A stretch of DNA of 64,000 nt, taken from Hyphomonadaceae bacterium ML37. Lineage in GTDB: Bacteria > Pseudomonadota > Alphaproteobacteria > Caulobacterales > Maricaulaceae. Made by a program: the position numbers and the translations under genes. Every line of letters begins with the position of its first letter. Positions within the stretch are counted from its first letter, which is position 1. Where the stretch lies: positions 2,171,191-2,235,190 of the forward strand of contig CP091241.1 in the NCBI GenBank assembly GCA_027627685.1. Direction: 5' to 3'. The notes beneath the pieces are model-generated. The model made no database searches. It worked only from the letters and a program-made list of their open reading frames with translations, and had not been told where the DNA came from. This document shows, piece by piece, positions 6,511 through 16,800 of this stretch.

Positions 6511-9096
6511 ATGTTGAATCAGGCAGGCCGCTGGGCCGCGGCGGCGCTTCTTGCGCTTTTCATGAGCGCTGCGGCGTTCGCTGAAACCAAAACCATCGAA
6601 GAGTTTTTTGAAGACGAGACGATCGAAGAGATCGACGGCCTCTTCCCTCTCTACCGCAATACCGAGAACGGTGACCTCTTCATGGAGATCTCCGCCGATC
6701 AGCTCGGCGAGGAGATCATCTATTTCACTTATACCGAGAACGGCGCGCCGCGCGTGGGCCATTTCCGCGGCCAGTTCCGCGCCAACCGCATCCTCACCTT
6801 CGAACACCGCTTCGGCAAGATCGAGATCGAGGCGGTGAACACCAATTTCTCCGTCGATCCGGACAATGCGCTGTCGCGCGCCGCCAACGCCAACATCACC
6901 CGCGCCCTCCTCGCCGTGGTCGATGTGGTCGCCATGACCCCGGCTGGCGAAACGGCGGAAGGCGACGAGGCGTCTGAGGATCCCGCCTCCGCCCGCTACC
7001 TGATCAATGCCGGCCGTCTGCTGCAGTCGGAAGACATGCACCAGATCAAGCCGACCCCGCCCACGGGTCCGGCCGCCGCCAACATGTTCCAGCTCGGCCG
7101 GCTCGACAGCGGCCGCACCCGCGTGCTGGACGCGCGCGGCTATCCTCTGAACCTGGATGTGGTCGTGGAGTACGTGTTCACCAATGACACGCCGCGGGGC
7201 GCCAGCGGGCCGGAAATCACCGACGCGCGCACCATCGCCATTCAGCTGCAGCACTCCTTCATCGCCATGCCCGAAGACGGGTTCACGCCGCGCGAGGATG
7301 ATTTCCGCGTGGGCTATTTCGGCGAGCGCGTCACCAATCTCACCGACACGACAGTCACCCCGTTTGACGACGTGATCAATCGGTGGCGCTTGGTCAAACA
7401 GGACCCGGACGCGGAACTGTCCGACCCGGTCGAGCCCATTGTGTGGTGGATCGAGAACACCACGCCCCACGAGCTGCGCGACACCATTCGCGAGGCGGCG
7501 CTGAGCTGGAATATCGCGTTCGAAGCCGCCGGCTTCTCCAACGCTGTCCAGGTCGAAGTCCAGCCCGATGACGCCGAGTGGGACGCGGGCGATATCCGCT
7601 ACAATGTCCTGCGCTGGACGTCCTCGCCCACGCCGCCATTCGGCGGCTACGGGCCGAGCTTCACCAATCCGCGCACCGGTGAGATCATCGGCGCGGACAT
7701 CATGCTGGAATACGTGTTCCTGACGAACCGCATCCGCTTCTCCGAGCTGTTCGACGTGGCCGGCCTGACCCAATGGCTGCCCGCAGACATGCTGGCGGAG
7801 ATGACCGGCCAGCCCGAGCTGGCGCATGTCCACGACCACGCCGAAGGCGAAATGTGCAATTTCGCCGAACACCTGCAGTTCGAAACCCAGGCCGCCCTGG
7901 CGACCCTGCAAGCGCGCGGCGCCACCGAGGTGGAGGTCGACGAGCTGGTGCGCCAGTCGCTCCACTATCTGGTGATCCACGAGATCGGCCACACGCTGGG
8001 CCTCATGCACAACATGCGCGCCACCTCCGGCGTGCCGCTGGCGGACCTGCATGACGGCCGGGCCGTGACAAACTCGATCATGGATTATCCCGCGCTGAAC
8101 GTCGCTCCGGCGGGCGTGGAGCAGGGCCAGTGGTCCCTTGACGTGCCCGGCCCCTATGACATCTGGGCGATCCAGTACGGCTACACCTCCGACGAGGCCT
8201 CCCTGCCCGCCATCCTGGCCCGCTCCACCGAGTCGGAGCTGGCGTTCGGCAACGACGCCGACGACATGCGCTCGCCCGGCGGCGGCATTGATCCGCGCGT
8301 GATGATCAATGATCTCTCTGACGATCCGGTGGGCTGGGCCGCTGAGCGTGTCCAGCTCATCAATGAGACGCTGGCCACCTTGCCCGAGGTGTTCGAGCGT
8401 GAGGGCGAGACCTATCAGGGCCTGCTGACCAGCTATCAGATCCTGTCCGGCCAGCGTTTCGGCGCGGCCAACGTGGCCACGCGCCATATCGCCGGGGTCT
8501 ATAACAACCGGGCCGTGGTCGGTCAGCCCGGCTCCGAGCGGCCCTTCGTGCCGGTGCCTGAAGCCAAGCAGAAAGAAGCCCTGCGCGTGCTCGAGGCCGC
8601 CATGTTCGGTCCGGAGGCTTTCACCATCGAGGAGGCCTATGCCGACCGCCTGCAGCGTCAGCGCCGCTTCTTTGACCACTTCGGTACGAACGAGGACCCG
8701 TCGCTGCACAGCCGGGCCTTCGGTCAGCAGATGGCGCTACTGGCTCATCTGACCCACCCCAACGTGCTCGACCGCCTGCAGGATTCCCGGCGCTATGGCG
8801 GCACCTACAGCGCGGCCGAATACATGCGCGACCTGACCCGCATCATGTATGCAGCCGACGTGGGCGGCGAGCCCAACACCTACCGCCAGAACCTGCAGGT
8901 GGCCTATCTGCAGCGCCTGATCGCGCTGACCAGCGAAGCGGGCCTCTCGCCGGCGGGCCGTTCGGCGGCGCTGGCGGCGATCAATGACGTCAAGGGCCGG
9001 GTCGGTCCGGCCTGGCTGCCCGATCTGTTCGGGTCGGCGGAGGCGCGCGCTCACCGCGCCCATCTGCGCCGCCTGATCGCGGCGTTCGAGGCCTGA
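6511..9096 (+). CDS. Secreted zinc-dependent metalloprotease (metzincin-like)
   Basis: An 861-residue exported protein with a signal peptide (residues 1-25, ending AAAFAET). The zinc site HEIGHTLGLMH is at residues 490-500 and fits HExxHxxGxxH. A Met-turn (NSIMDY, residues 521-526) follows about 24 residues later, the metzincin arrangement. The overall pattern matches large alphaproteobacterial zinc-dependent metalloproteases with DUF5117/DUF5118 flanks. Thus the middle third is catalytic and the ends are family-specific domains of unknown role. GGGGAGGG lies upstream of the ATG. It is a single transcription unit followed by a strong hairpin at 9108. Substrate unknown; a periplasmic or secreted protein-degrading role is inferred. 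Confidence 0.85.
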   Translation: MLNQAGRWAAAALLALFMSAAAFAETKTIEEFFEDETIEEIDGLFPLYRNTENGDLFMEISADQLGEEIIYFTYTENGAPRVGHFRGQFRANRILTFEHRFGKIEIEAVNTNFSVDPDNALSRAANANITRALLAVVDVVAMTPAGETAEGDEASEDPASARYLINAGRLLQSEDMHQIKPTPPTGPAAANMFQLGRLDSGRTRVLDARGYPLNLDVVVEYVFTNDTPRGASGPEITDARTIAIQLQHSFIAMPEDGFTPREDDFRVGYFGERVTNLTDTTVTPFDDVINRWRLVKQDPDAELSDPVEPIVWWIENTTPHELRDTIREAALSWNIAFEAAGFSNAVQVEVQPDDAEWDAGDIRYNVLRWTSSPTPPFGGYGPSFTNPRTGEIIGADIMLEYVFLTNRIRFSELFDVAGLTQWLPADMLAEMTGQPELAHVHDHAEGEMCNFAEHLQFETQAALATLQARGATEVEVDELVRQSLHYLVIHEIGHTLGLMHNMRATSGVPLADLHDGRAVTNSIMDYPALNVAPAGVEQGQWSLDVPGPYDIWAIQYGYTSDEASLPAILARSTESELAFGNDADDMRSPGGGIDPRVMINDLSDDPVGWAAERVQLINETLATLPEVFEREGETYQGLLTSYQILSGQRFGAANVATRHIAGVYNNRAVVGQPGSERPFVPVPEAKQKEALRVLEAAMFGPEAFTIEEAYADRLQRQRRFFDHFGTNEDPSLHSRAFGQQMALLAHLTHPNVLDRLQDSRRYGGTYSAAEYMRDLTRIMYAADVGGEPNTYRQNLQVAYLQRLIALTSEAGLSPAGRSAALAAINDVKGRVGPAWLPDLFGSAEARAHRAHLRRLIAAFEA

Positions 9097-9107
9097 GACT
9101 GACGGAT

Positions 9108-9142
9108 GAGGCGCAGGCTGCGGTTCGCCGCGCCTGCGCCTC
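9108..9142 (+). terminator. GC-rich hairpin with TTCG loop after the metalloprotease gene
   Basis: GAGGCGCAGGC-T-GCGG-TTCG-CCGC-GCCTGCGCCTC: a 15-bp stem with one bulged T and a UUCG tetraloop, beginning 12 bases after the stop codon. There is no T-run after it (AAATCCG follows), so it is either a non-canonical terminator or an mRNA 3'-end stabiliser. Confidence 0.55.
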
Positions 9143-9205
9143 AAATCCGCCCCAGGCCTTGGCTCTTCTGAAGGCAGGACACACCCGTCTGCCGGAGCCT
9201 CCCCC

Positions 9206-10012
9206 ATGCGCCTGATCACCCGCCTCGCCGCCGTCATCCTGACGGCCGCCGCCCTGACTGCACCCGGCTTGGCGGACAACGCCACGCAGGCCGCCGCGCC
9301 CGCCGGGGCGATGACGCTGTCGGCGCGCTATTCGGGCAGCGTGCTGGCCATACCGGTGGGGCGCGTGGAGCTGAGCGCGCGTCTGGGCCAGGACAGCTAC
9401 ACCGCCAGCGCCACGGCGGTCGCGACCGGTCTGGCCGCCCTGTTCACCGATGTGCGCATTGATTCCGAGGTCAGCGGCGCCATCACGCGCGGCCGCGCCC
9501 GGCCTGTCTCCTATGCCCATGACGAGCGCACCGGGCGCAAGCACCGGCGCATTGATATGAGCTTTGACAACCGCATCGCACGCGCCACCGCCGTGCCCAA
9601 TTTCTCCACCTGGGGCGATCCGCCCGCCACCGACTCCGACCGCGCGGGCGCCATCGACCCCATGACGGCGGTGCTGATGCTGTCCCAATCCATGACCGGG
9701 CGGCGCGAATGTTCAGGGCTCCTGCCCGTGTTTGACGGCCGCCACCGCTATAGTCTGCGCCTGCAGGCGCGCGGGCGCGAACACGTGCGCACGCCCGCCT
9801 GGCAGGGCGAAGCCATTGTGTGCGACGCCTTCTACGAGCCGATTTCGGGCTATACCGACCGCCAGCGCCCCAGCCCTCGCGATTTGCGCCACCCGCTGAC
9901 CCTCTGGCTGGCCCCGCTGGACAATGGCCATCACCTGCCCGTGCGCCTGCAGACCCGCGCCGGGTTTGGCGTGCTCATCGAGCTCAATTCACTGGAGATG
10001 AGCCCGGCGTAA
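9206..10012 (+). CDS. DUF3108 domain-containing exported protein
   Basis: A 268-residue protein with a signal peptide (residues 1-23, ending GLADNA) and a body matching DUF3108, an outer-membrane/periplasm-associated family of unknown function. Typical features are the early repeat of beta strands (LSARYSGSVLAIPVGRVELS), the central DPMTAVLMLSQS segment and the final RTRAGFGVLIELNSLEM-like strand. Starts with ATG after CCGGAGCC. Convergent with the gene ending at 10018, five bases apart, so both 3' ends share the gap. Confidence 0.75.
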   Translation: MRLITRLAAVILTAAALTAPGLADNATQAAAPAGAMTLSARYSGSVLAIPVGRVELSARLGQDSYTASATAVATGLAALFTDVRIDSEVSGAITRGRARPVSYAHDERTGRKHRRIDMSFDNRIARATAVPNFSTWGDPPATDSDRAGAIDPMTAVLMLSQSMTGRRECSGLLPVFDGRHRYSLRLQARGREHVRTPAWQGEAIVCDAFYEPISGYTDRQRPSPRDLRHPLTLWLAPLDNGHHLPVRLQTRAGFGVLIELNSLEMSPA

Positions 10013-10017
10013 GGGGG

Positions 10018-10545
10018 TCACTCCTCCTTCCCGCCCTTGATCACCTTGAACACCGGACGCGCCGCCTTTGCAGGGGCGGGCGCTGGTGCGGGTGGTCGGG
10101 GCGGTGACGGGTCGGGTGATCGTCCGGCCGCCTCCCGGGCGGGGGGCGGCGCGTCCACATCCTCGTGAATGTCGCGGCTGCGCGCGCGCGTCGGCTGCGT
10201 TTTTGACCTAAAGCTGGAGCGCTTCTGGGTGAAGCCGCCGCGCGGCTTGCCGCGGGCCTTGGCCTCGATCTCTTTCAGCTTGACCAGCTGCAAGCGCGAG
10301 AGCGCCTCGCCCGGCGCGCCCTTGGCGGGATCGGCGAAGGCAGACCCGTATTCGTTCAGACGCGCCTCCACCGAGGCCATGAACTCGTCTTCCCAGTCGG
10401 TCAGTTCGGCCCGGGCGGTCTCAGCCGCATCCGCATCGCCGGATTCAGCGATGGCGCGGCTCACCGCATCGCGGGCCCGGCGGATACGGGCGAGCGCCTT
10501 GCGCGTCGCCCGCTCTGCAGCTTTGTCGTCCGTGTCGCGCGCCAT
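10018..10545 (-). CDS. Hypothetical protein with charged helical N-half and Pro/Ala-rich C-half
   Basis: A 175-residue protein of unknown function, starting at ATG 10545 (the open frame extends further upstream but through the gapR gene). Residues 1-95 are charged and helical (coiled-coil-like). Residues 96-155 are rich in Arg, Pro and Ala and probably disordered. It ends PVFKVIKGGKEE, a terminal VIKGG tail seen in several small alphaproteobacterial proteins. It lies 28 bases downstream of gapR in the same direction, so co-transcription with a nucleoid protein gene is likely. No domain recognised. Confidence 0.6.
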   Translation of the reverse strand: MARDTDDKAAERATRKALARIRRARDAVSRAIAESGDADAAETARAELTDWEDEFMASVEARLNEYGSAFADPAKGAPGEALSRLQLVKLKEIEAKARGKPRGGFTQKRSSFRSKTQPTRARSRDIHEDVDAPPPAREAAGRSPDPSPPRPPAPAPAPAKAARPVFKVIKGGKEE

Positions 10546-10573
10546 GGCGCCTCCGCGCCGGGCGTGCAGCGGA

Positions 10574-10855
10574 TCAGAATTCGCCGACAGCGCCCAGATA
10601 CAGCTCCAGAAGCGCTTCCTGCTCCTGGCGCTCATTGCGATCCTGCTTGCGGATAGAGATGACCTTGCGCAGCACCTTGGTGTCAAATCCAAAGCTCTTG
10701 GCCTCGGCGTAGACTTCCTTGATGTCGGCGGCGAGGCCGGCCTTTTCCTCTTCCAGACGCTCGATGCGCGCCACGAAACTTTTCAGCTGGTCGCGGGCGG
10801 CGGCGCCGATGGCGTCGGATTCGTCTCGTTCAGGGGTGGCGGCGAAGTCAGCCAT
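10574..10855 (-). CDS. gapR: GapR-family nucleoid-associated protein (DUF2312)
   Basis: A 93-residue DUF2312 protein. The core [39 protein letters not shown] and [20 protein letters not shown] matches GapR, the essential Caulobacter protein that clamps overtwisted AT-rich DNA ahead of forks and RNA polymerase. Family size is about 90 residues, as here. ATG 10855 is chosen because the family begins with MADF-like residues; the frame upstream adds eight unconserved residues. It is followed by an unknown helical gene at 28 bases. The presence of gapR is one of the reasons for assigning the window to Alphaproteobacteria. Confidence 0.9.
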   Translation of the reverse strand: MADFAATPERDESDAIGAAARDQLKSFVARIERLEEEKAGLAADIKEVYAEAKSFGFDTKVLRKVISIRKQDRNERQEQEALLELYLGAVGEF

Positions 10856-10948
10856 GGTCCGTATCCTTGTCTCGGTCAAACAGGTGTTGCGATGGGGATA
10901 GGCATGGCGGCCCGTCAGGGCAAGCGCGCGGTCAGCGCGCCATGCGCC

Positions 10949-11929
10949 CTATGGCAGACGCGCCCGTACATCACCCGCTGCCTCGGCCACCGCAGCCCGC
11001 CCGCGCTCGCTGTGATGGGGATTGTGTCCGGCGCCCTCAATGAGGCGCAGCTCGCCAGCGGGCAGGGTTTCAGACACCGGCTCGGCGTGGCGGTGGGTGA
11101 ACACCACCGTGTCATCAGGCCCGGCGATCAGGATCACCGGCTGGGTGATCTGGTCATAGCGCTCTTCCTGGGCGGCCAGATGCTCGTTCACGCGGGCCAT
11201 GTCGTCCGCATTCGCGCGCCACGGGCCGGGGCGCAGGATCAATGGCAGCTGCGTGCGCTCCACATAGCCCTCCGGCATGGTTTCAGGCTGGAACGCGCTG
11301 CGCGCGCCGCTCTCCAGCTGGCCCGGCCCGACGATGGGGATGACGGCATGGGTCATCAGCGGCCCGATCACCGGCCAGGTGCTGGCGCGATTATACATCG
11401 CCGCCTCGCCGACCCAGGCGCGTATGGCGGGCGCGATCAGCACTGCCCCGGCGGTGCGGTCAGGGTGATCCATCAACAGGCGCAGCGTGATCGCCGCGCC
11501 CCAGGAATGACCGATCACGGTCACCGGCGGCTGGTCCAGCGCTTCAAGGAAGGACGCAATCAGCACCGCCTCGCGCTCAGGGCTCCAGGACCCGCCCGGA
11601 CGCTGGCTCCAGCCCAGGCCCGGGCGGTCCAGCCAGATTACACGATACGCGCCCAGCGCCGGCTCCAGCCCGGTCTTGATCTCATGCAGATTGGCCGACG
11701 CGCCATGAAGCGCCAGCACCGCCGGCGCACCCTCGGGGCCGGTGACGTGATAATGCAGGCGCGCGCCATCCACGGTGATAAACTGGCCGTCTGGTGGATA
11801 TCGCTCGGCCAGTTCGCCGGTCCGCCCGGCGCCGGCGGCGCAGGCGCCCAGAACGGTCAGCGCGAGGAGCGCCACGCATGCCGCTGCGATGACCACCGGT
11901 GCAGGCAGGCTCATCTCTGTCAGGTTCAC
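10949..11929 (-). CDS. Alpha/beta hydrolase
   Basis: A 326-residue alpha/beta-hydrolase fold enzyme with an N-terminal membrane or signal segment (about residues 9-30, ending in GACAAG, a possible lipobox-like site). The oxyanion region is LHGASANLHE, the nucleophile elbow is VIGHSWGAA with Ser near residue 168, the acid is in AGPDDTVV, and the catalytic His is in GAGHNPHH near residue 302. Substrate unknown. Its ATG overlaps the stop of the upstream TPR gene by four bases (ATGA), indicating translational coupling. Confidence 0.85.
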   Translation of the reverse strand: MNLTEMSLPAPVVIAAACVALLALTVLGACAAGAGRTGELAERYPPDGQFITVDGARLHYHVTGPEGAPAVLALHGASANLHEIKTGLEPALGAYRVIWLDRPGLGWSQRPGGSWSPEREAVLIASFLEALDQPPVTVIGHSWGAAITLRLLMDHPDRTAGAVLIAPAIRAWVGEAAMYNRASTWPVIGPLMTHAVIPIVGPGQLESGARSAFQPETMPEGYVERTQLPLILRPGPWRANADDMARVNEHLAAQEERYDQITQPVILIAGPDDTVVFTHRHAEPVSETLPAGELRLIEGAGHNPHHSERGRAAVAEAAGDVRARLP

Positions 11930-12501
11930 AGGGCGCGCCCCGCCAGATCACGCGTCAGCCGGGCGCGGGCCGGGCCGGCGGTGTGATGGTGGGGATGAAT
12001 GGCCAGCGCTTCTTCATAGGCTTCCAGCGCCGCCGCGCGCGCATCGGCCCGCTCCAGCGCCTGAGCCAGCATGACCCAGGCGTCAAAGCGCCGCGGCTCG
12101 CGCTCCACCGCCTCACTGAGCGCTTCAAGCGCGAAGCTCCAGTCGCCGGCCTCCGCCGCCAGCCGCGCCGACGCCACCCAGCCCTCCGCGAAGTCGGGCT
12201 CCAGCCGGCGCAAATGGTCCAGCGCGCGCTGCGCCGTGGCGTCGTCGCCGCGCTCGTCCGCGTCTGCCGCCCGGCTCAGGAGGAGGTCGGCGGCCGGGCC
12301 GGCCTGCTGGCGCCAGAGCGACAGCACCTCGTCGGCGATGACATCCGCCTCGGCGGGCGTGGCCGCCTCGCGCAATGACGCCAGACGCGCCTCCAGCCGC
12401 TCGTCCAGGGACTGGCGCACGGGCGCGGTGTCCAGCCGGATCACCGGGTCGGCGTCGGCCTGGGCCAAGGTGAGAAGCAGTTCGATCATGCCAATGAGCA
12501 T
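11926..12501 (-). CDS. Tetratricopeptide-repeat protein
   Basis: A 191-residue alanine/leucine-rich helical protein with TPR-like repeats between residues 75 and 180 (for example HLRRLEPDFAEGWVASARLA, then ALSEAVEREPRRFDAWVMLA, then AYEEALAIHPHHHTAGPAR). The N-terminus is hydrophobic (IELLLTLAQADA), suggesting export or membrane association. The start is uncertain: ATG at 12501 or 12489. Coupled by a four-base overlap to the following alpha/beta hydrolase. Probably a protein-protein interaction module; no specific partner can be named. Confidence 0.72.
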   Translation of the reverse strand: MLIGMIELLLTLAQADADPVIRLDTAPVRQSLDERLEARLASLREAATPAEADVIADEVLSLWRQQAGPAADLLLSRAADADERGDDATAQRALDHLRRLEPDFAEGWVASARLAAEAGDWSFALEALSEAVEREPRRFDAWVMLAQALERADARAAALEAYEEALAIHPHHHTAGPARARLTRDLAGRAL

Positions 12502-12935
12502 AGGCGTCCGCAGGCGGGAGACAAGCCGCAGCGCCGCAGCGCCGCAGCGTGCTGTGACACGCCCGTCTATGGCGCATCACAGTCTTGTGACCGCGCCGAT
12601 ACCGCCGGACTGCCCACGGCGCGCAGATAGCAAAGATGTCGCATCCCAATCGCGCGAAGCGGGTATTGAATAAGAAAAATCAGACCCTTGACCGGAGCGC
12701 CTTGTCGATGATCAGATCATCTGGCGCTGATCGGGGAGGGTGATCGGGCAGAACCTGACCGAATACAGCGCTTGCACCGGGCGCTGCGGTGTCTACATCA
12801 CAAGCCAAGCTGAGTCGCTTCAGCAAACGCACACATCGAACAGGCCTCAGAGTGCGTCCCCCCAGCCTGCCCGATGAGGCCTGCAGGCGCCGCCGGACAT
12901 GCCTGTCCCCCGTTCGGCGGCGCCGACCCCATAGA
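12502..12935. other. Intergenic region without a recognisable gene
   Basis: No convincing coding frame on either strand. It contains three exact copies of the 8-mer GCCGCAGC in tandem (12525-12548), which may be upstream sequence of the TPR gene, and an AT-richer patch around 12665-12685. The rest is unremarkable. The promoter of the minus-strand TPR/hydrolase operon should lie near its left edge. Confidence 0.5.
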
Positions 12936-12969
12936 AAAACGCCCCGCACAGCGTGTGCGGGGCGTTTTG
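12936..12969 (-). terminator. Intrinsic terminator of the short-chain dehydrogenase gene
   Basis: Perfect 11-bp stem CGCCCCGCACA / TGTGCGGGGCG with a 3-base loop, flanked by AAAAA on one side and TTTT on the other. Read on the minus strand it follows the SDR stop codon by 46 bases and ends in a U5 tract. The A/T runs on both sides make it usable in either direction. It is the clearest canonical intrinsic terminator in the window. Confidence 0.9.
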
Positions 12970-13015
12970 CATTTCAACACAGGGGCTTATCGGACCTGCA
13001 GGCGCACCAGCCGCG

Positions 13016-13699
13016 CTACCAAGGCAGATCCTGGCCGTTGGAATGGAAAAACCGCCCGCTCATGGCCGGGTTGGCGCGCGCGATAAGATCAAGCTGCGCC
13101 TCCACCGCTTCGGTCACGGTCAGGTTGCCGCGCGGCCCGCCCATATTGGTCTTCACCCATCCTGGATGCAGGACCATCACGACCACGCCCTTGGCCTTGA
13201 GGTCCTGGCTGAGCGACTTGCCCACCGCGTTGAGCGCCGCCTTGGAGGCGCGATAGGCGTACATGCCGCCTGAATCATTGTCGGCGATGGAGCCCATGCG
13301 CGAGGACTGAAGCGCAATCACCTTCATCTGGCTGGCCGCCACCTGATCGGCGAAGGCTTCAGCCAGCGCCAGCGGCGCCAGCGCATTCACCCGCATGGAG
13401 GCGATGAACTCTTCGCTGGCGCCCGAGCCGAAGCCGTCGCGGTGCATCATGCCGGCATTGGCGAACAGGATGTCGACCGGACCGGTCACGCGCTTTTTCA
13501 GCGCGGCGGCTGACGCCATATCAGCCGCGTCATAGGCTTCGATCCGCAGCCGGCCATCGCCAGGATCGAGCGCTTTGAGGTCAGCCGCCGCGCCGGGATC
13601 ACGCACAGCGGCGGTGACCGTCCATTCGCGCGCCAGCAGGTGTTTTGTGTGTTCCAGGCCAAGGCCGCGATTGGCGCCGGTGATCAGGGCGTGGGGCAT
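13016..13699 (-). CDS. Short-chain dehydrogenase/reductase
   Basis: A 227-residue classical SDR. The cofactor motif TGANRGLGLEH is at residues 7-17, LFANAGMMH near residue 78 replaces the usual NNAG, and the catalytic Tyr-Lys pair is in YAYRASKAALN near residue 150. The final part is typical of the small C-factor/YciK-like SDRs. NAD(P) dependence is expected; substrate unknown. Monocistronic, ending in a strong terminator at 12936-12969. Confidence 0.85.
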   Translation of the reverse strand: MPHALITGANRGLGLEHTKHLLAREWTVTAAVRDPGAAADLKALDPGDGRLRIEAYDAADMASAAALKKRVTGPVDILFANAGMMHRDGFGSGASEEFIASMRVNALAPLALAEAFADQVAASQMKVIALQSSRMGSIADNDSGGMYAYRASKAALNAVGKSLSQDLKAKGVVVMVLHPGWVKTNMGGPRGNLTVTEAVEAQLDLIARANPAMSGRFFHSNGQDLPW

Positions 13700-13884
13700 G
13701 AGGCCTCCCGAGGGTGTGTAAGGGGTGATGACATGTTGAGGCGCACCTCACCACAGCCCCGAAGTCAGGTCCAGCCGCCGCGCAGCGCTTGAACGGCGCG
13801 CGCGGCGCAGTAGTGTGCGGCCATAAATTTCAATCTGCGGCGCGCCGCACACGCGCGCGCCGCGCCATTGCGGAGCCACCGGTC

Positions 13885-16800
13885 ATGAACGCTGTCATCA
13901 GCGTCGCCTATGCGTTCGATCAAGACACCTTCCTCAAAGCCGGACGCGCGTTGTTCAAGGCGCGGCTCAAGGCCTGCGGGCCCGACGCGGAAAGCTATCT
14001 GCAGCAGGTGTGGAGCGACGCGCTGGCCGACGACATGGCCGGACTGACCATGGACGACGCCCTCGCCCTGGCCGCCGAATTCTGGGAGTACGCCGCCGCC
14101 CGGCCGGGCGAGAAAATCAAGGTGCGCGTGCGCCGGGCCAACGGCGCTGACGGGCGCGAGCTGGATCGCGACGTGCTCGAAGTGATCGGTCAGGACCGGC
14201 CTTTCCTGGTTGATTCGGTCATGGGCGAGATCGCGGTTTTGGGTCTCGACGTGCTGGCCATGTTCCACCCCATCGTCAAAGTGCACCGTGACGGCAATGC
14301 CGACCGGGTCGAGGCGGGCGATCGGGCCATCACCGAATCCATGATCCAGGTCCATGTCGACCGGATGTCGGCCGAAGCGCGCGCCAGGCTGGAACAGGAA
14401 GTCACGGCGACCCTGGCCGATGTGCGCGATGCGGTGGATGACTGGAAGGGCATGCTCGCCCAGATGGACGAGGTGATCGGCCATATCGAGACCGCGCCCA
14501 CCAATGCGCCCAAGGAAGAGCTGGACGAGGCGCTGGCCTTCCTGCGCTGGCTGCGGGCGGGTCAGTTCACTTTCCTGGGCTGCCGCGACTATCGCTATAT
14601 CGTCGGCGCGGACGGCAAGCTGGAGCGCAAGGAGCCCGATATCGTCGACGGCTCCGGCCTGGGCGTGCTGCGCGATCCCGACCGCAACGTGCTGCGCTCC
14701 ACCGCCGAGCCGCTGCTGCTGAGCCCGGCCATCGAGGCGTATCTGCGCGCGCCATCGCCGGTGATCGTGGCCAAGGCCAATATGAAAAGCCGCGTCCACC
14801 GGCGCGTCTACATGGATTATATCGGCGTCAAACGCTATCGCGAGGACGGTTCGGTGATCGGGGAAACCCGGTTTGTCGGCCTGTTCACCTCCGACGCCTA
14901 TGACCAGATGGCGCGCGAAGTGCCGCTGATCCGGCGCAAGGTGCGCCGGGTGATAGAGCGCTCGGGCAAGCAGCCCGGCTCGCACTCCTACAAAAAGCTC
15001 CAGAACATCGTGGAGACCTATCCGCGCGACGAGCTGTTCCAGACCGAGGAGAACGATCTCCTGCAGCTGGCGCTGGGGATTCTCCATCTCTATGACCGGC
15101 CGCGCACCAAGCTGTTCATGCGCCGCGACCAGTTCGACCGCTTCGTCTCCTGCCTGCTGTTCGTGCCGCGCGAGCGCTATAACTCGAAAGTGCGCGAGCT
15201 GGCCGGCGAACTCATCCGCGAGGCGTTCAACGGGCGGCTCTCGGCCTTCTACCCCAATTTCGGCGATGGCCCGCTGGCCCGGGTCCATTTCATCGTCGGG
15301 CTCAACCCGTTCAACCACCCCGAACCCGATCCGGCCGAGCTGGAGCGCCGGATCGCCGCGCTGGCGCGCACTTGGGAGGACGAGCTGAACGCCGCCGCGC
15401 GCGCCGCCGTGGACACCGCCCTGCGCCGCGCTGTGCTGACTTATGTGGACGGGTTCTCCGCCGGCTATCGCGAGCGCTTCACGCCGGATGACGCGCTGGC
15501 GGATGTGCGGCGCATGGAGACGGTGAGCGGGTATCAGCCATTGGCTGCGCGCGCCTACGCCGCGCCGGGCGATGGCCCGGGCCGGCTGCGCGTCAAGCTG
15601 TACCGCCATGGCGAGCAGATCGCCCTGTCTGAGGTCCTGCCGGTGCTGGAAAATCTCGGCCTGCATGTGCAGGCAGAGGCCGGCTTCCCGGTGCGCCGTC
15701 AGGGCGCGGATGGCGCAGGCGAGACGATCTGGGTGCACGAGTTCGAAGCCCGCATGGCTGCAAGCACGGCCAGGGACGTCGCCAGCGTGGCGGACGCCTT
15801 CGAAGACGCCTTGCTCGCCGTATTGTCGGGCCAGGGCGAGGATGACGGGTTCAACAAGCTGGTGCTGGCTATCGGCGTCACCTGGCGCCAGGCGGCATTC
15901 CTGCGCACCTGCGCGCGCTATCGCCAGCAATCGGGTCTCGATCCGTCACAGACTCTGCAGGAAGAGGCTTTCGCGGCCAATCCGGAGATTGCGCTGGGCC
16001 TGTTGCGTCTGGCCGAGACACGCTTTGATCCGGCGCTGGATCTGGACATGAAGACGCGCGAGTCCCATGCCAAGGCTATCGCCGCCGACATCCGCACCCG
16101 TCTGGACGCCGTCGAGAGCCTGGACCATGACCGCGCTCTGCGCCGGATCCTGCGCCTGATCGAGGCGGTGCTGCGCACCAATTTCTACCAGACTTGCGCC
16201 GATGGTTCGCCCAAGCCCTGGATCTCGCTCAAAATCGCCAGCCGCAAGCTGCGCGACCTGCCGGCGCCCAAGCCCTATCGCGAGATTTTCGTGTGGAGCC
16301 CTCGCGTCGAGGGCGTGCATTTGCGCTTCGGCCCGGTGGCGCGCGGCGGCCTGCGCTGGTCCGATCGGCGCGAGGATTTCCGCACCGAGGTGCTGGGTCT
16401 GGTCAAGGCCCAGCAGGTGAAGAACGCCGTCATCGTGCCGGTGGGCTCCAAGGGCGGGTTCTACGCCAAGCAGCTGCCCGACCGCTCCGACCGCGAAGCC
16501 TGGCTGGCCGAAGGTCAGGAAGCCTACAAGGTCTACCTGCGCGGCCTGCTCGATATCACCGACAATCTGGCTGAGGACGCGGTGAAGCGCCCCGAAAACG
16601 TCGTGTGCTGGGATGGCGAAGACCCGTATCTCGTGGTCGCCGCCGACAAGGGCACGGCCACCTTCTCTGACATGGCCAATGGCGTGGCCCAGAGCGAGTA
16701 TGATTTCTGGCTCGGCGACGCCTTCGCGTCGGGCGGATCGGCGGGTTATGACCACAAGAAGATGGGCATCACCGCGCGCGGCGCCTGGGTGTCGGTGCAG

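Noticed and set aside
6442-8709. Very long minus-strand open frame (755 codons) opposite the metalloprotease gene
   Set aside because: Antisense to a gene with clear zinc-site motifs. The translated product is rich in Gly, His, Arg and Gln, as expected from GC-rich antisense DNA, and shows no family motif.
12525-12548. Possible CRISPR-like repeat
   Set aside because: Only three 8-base units without spacers.
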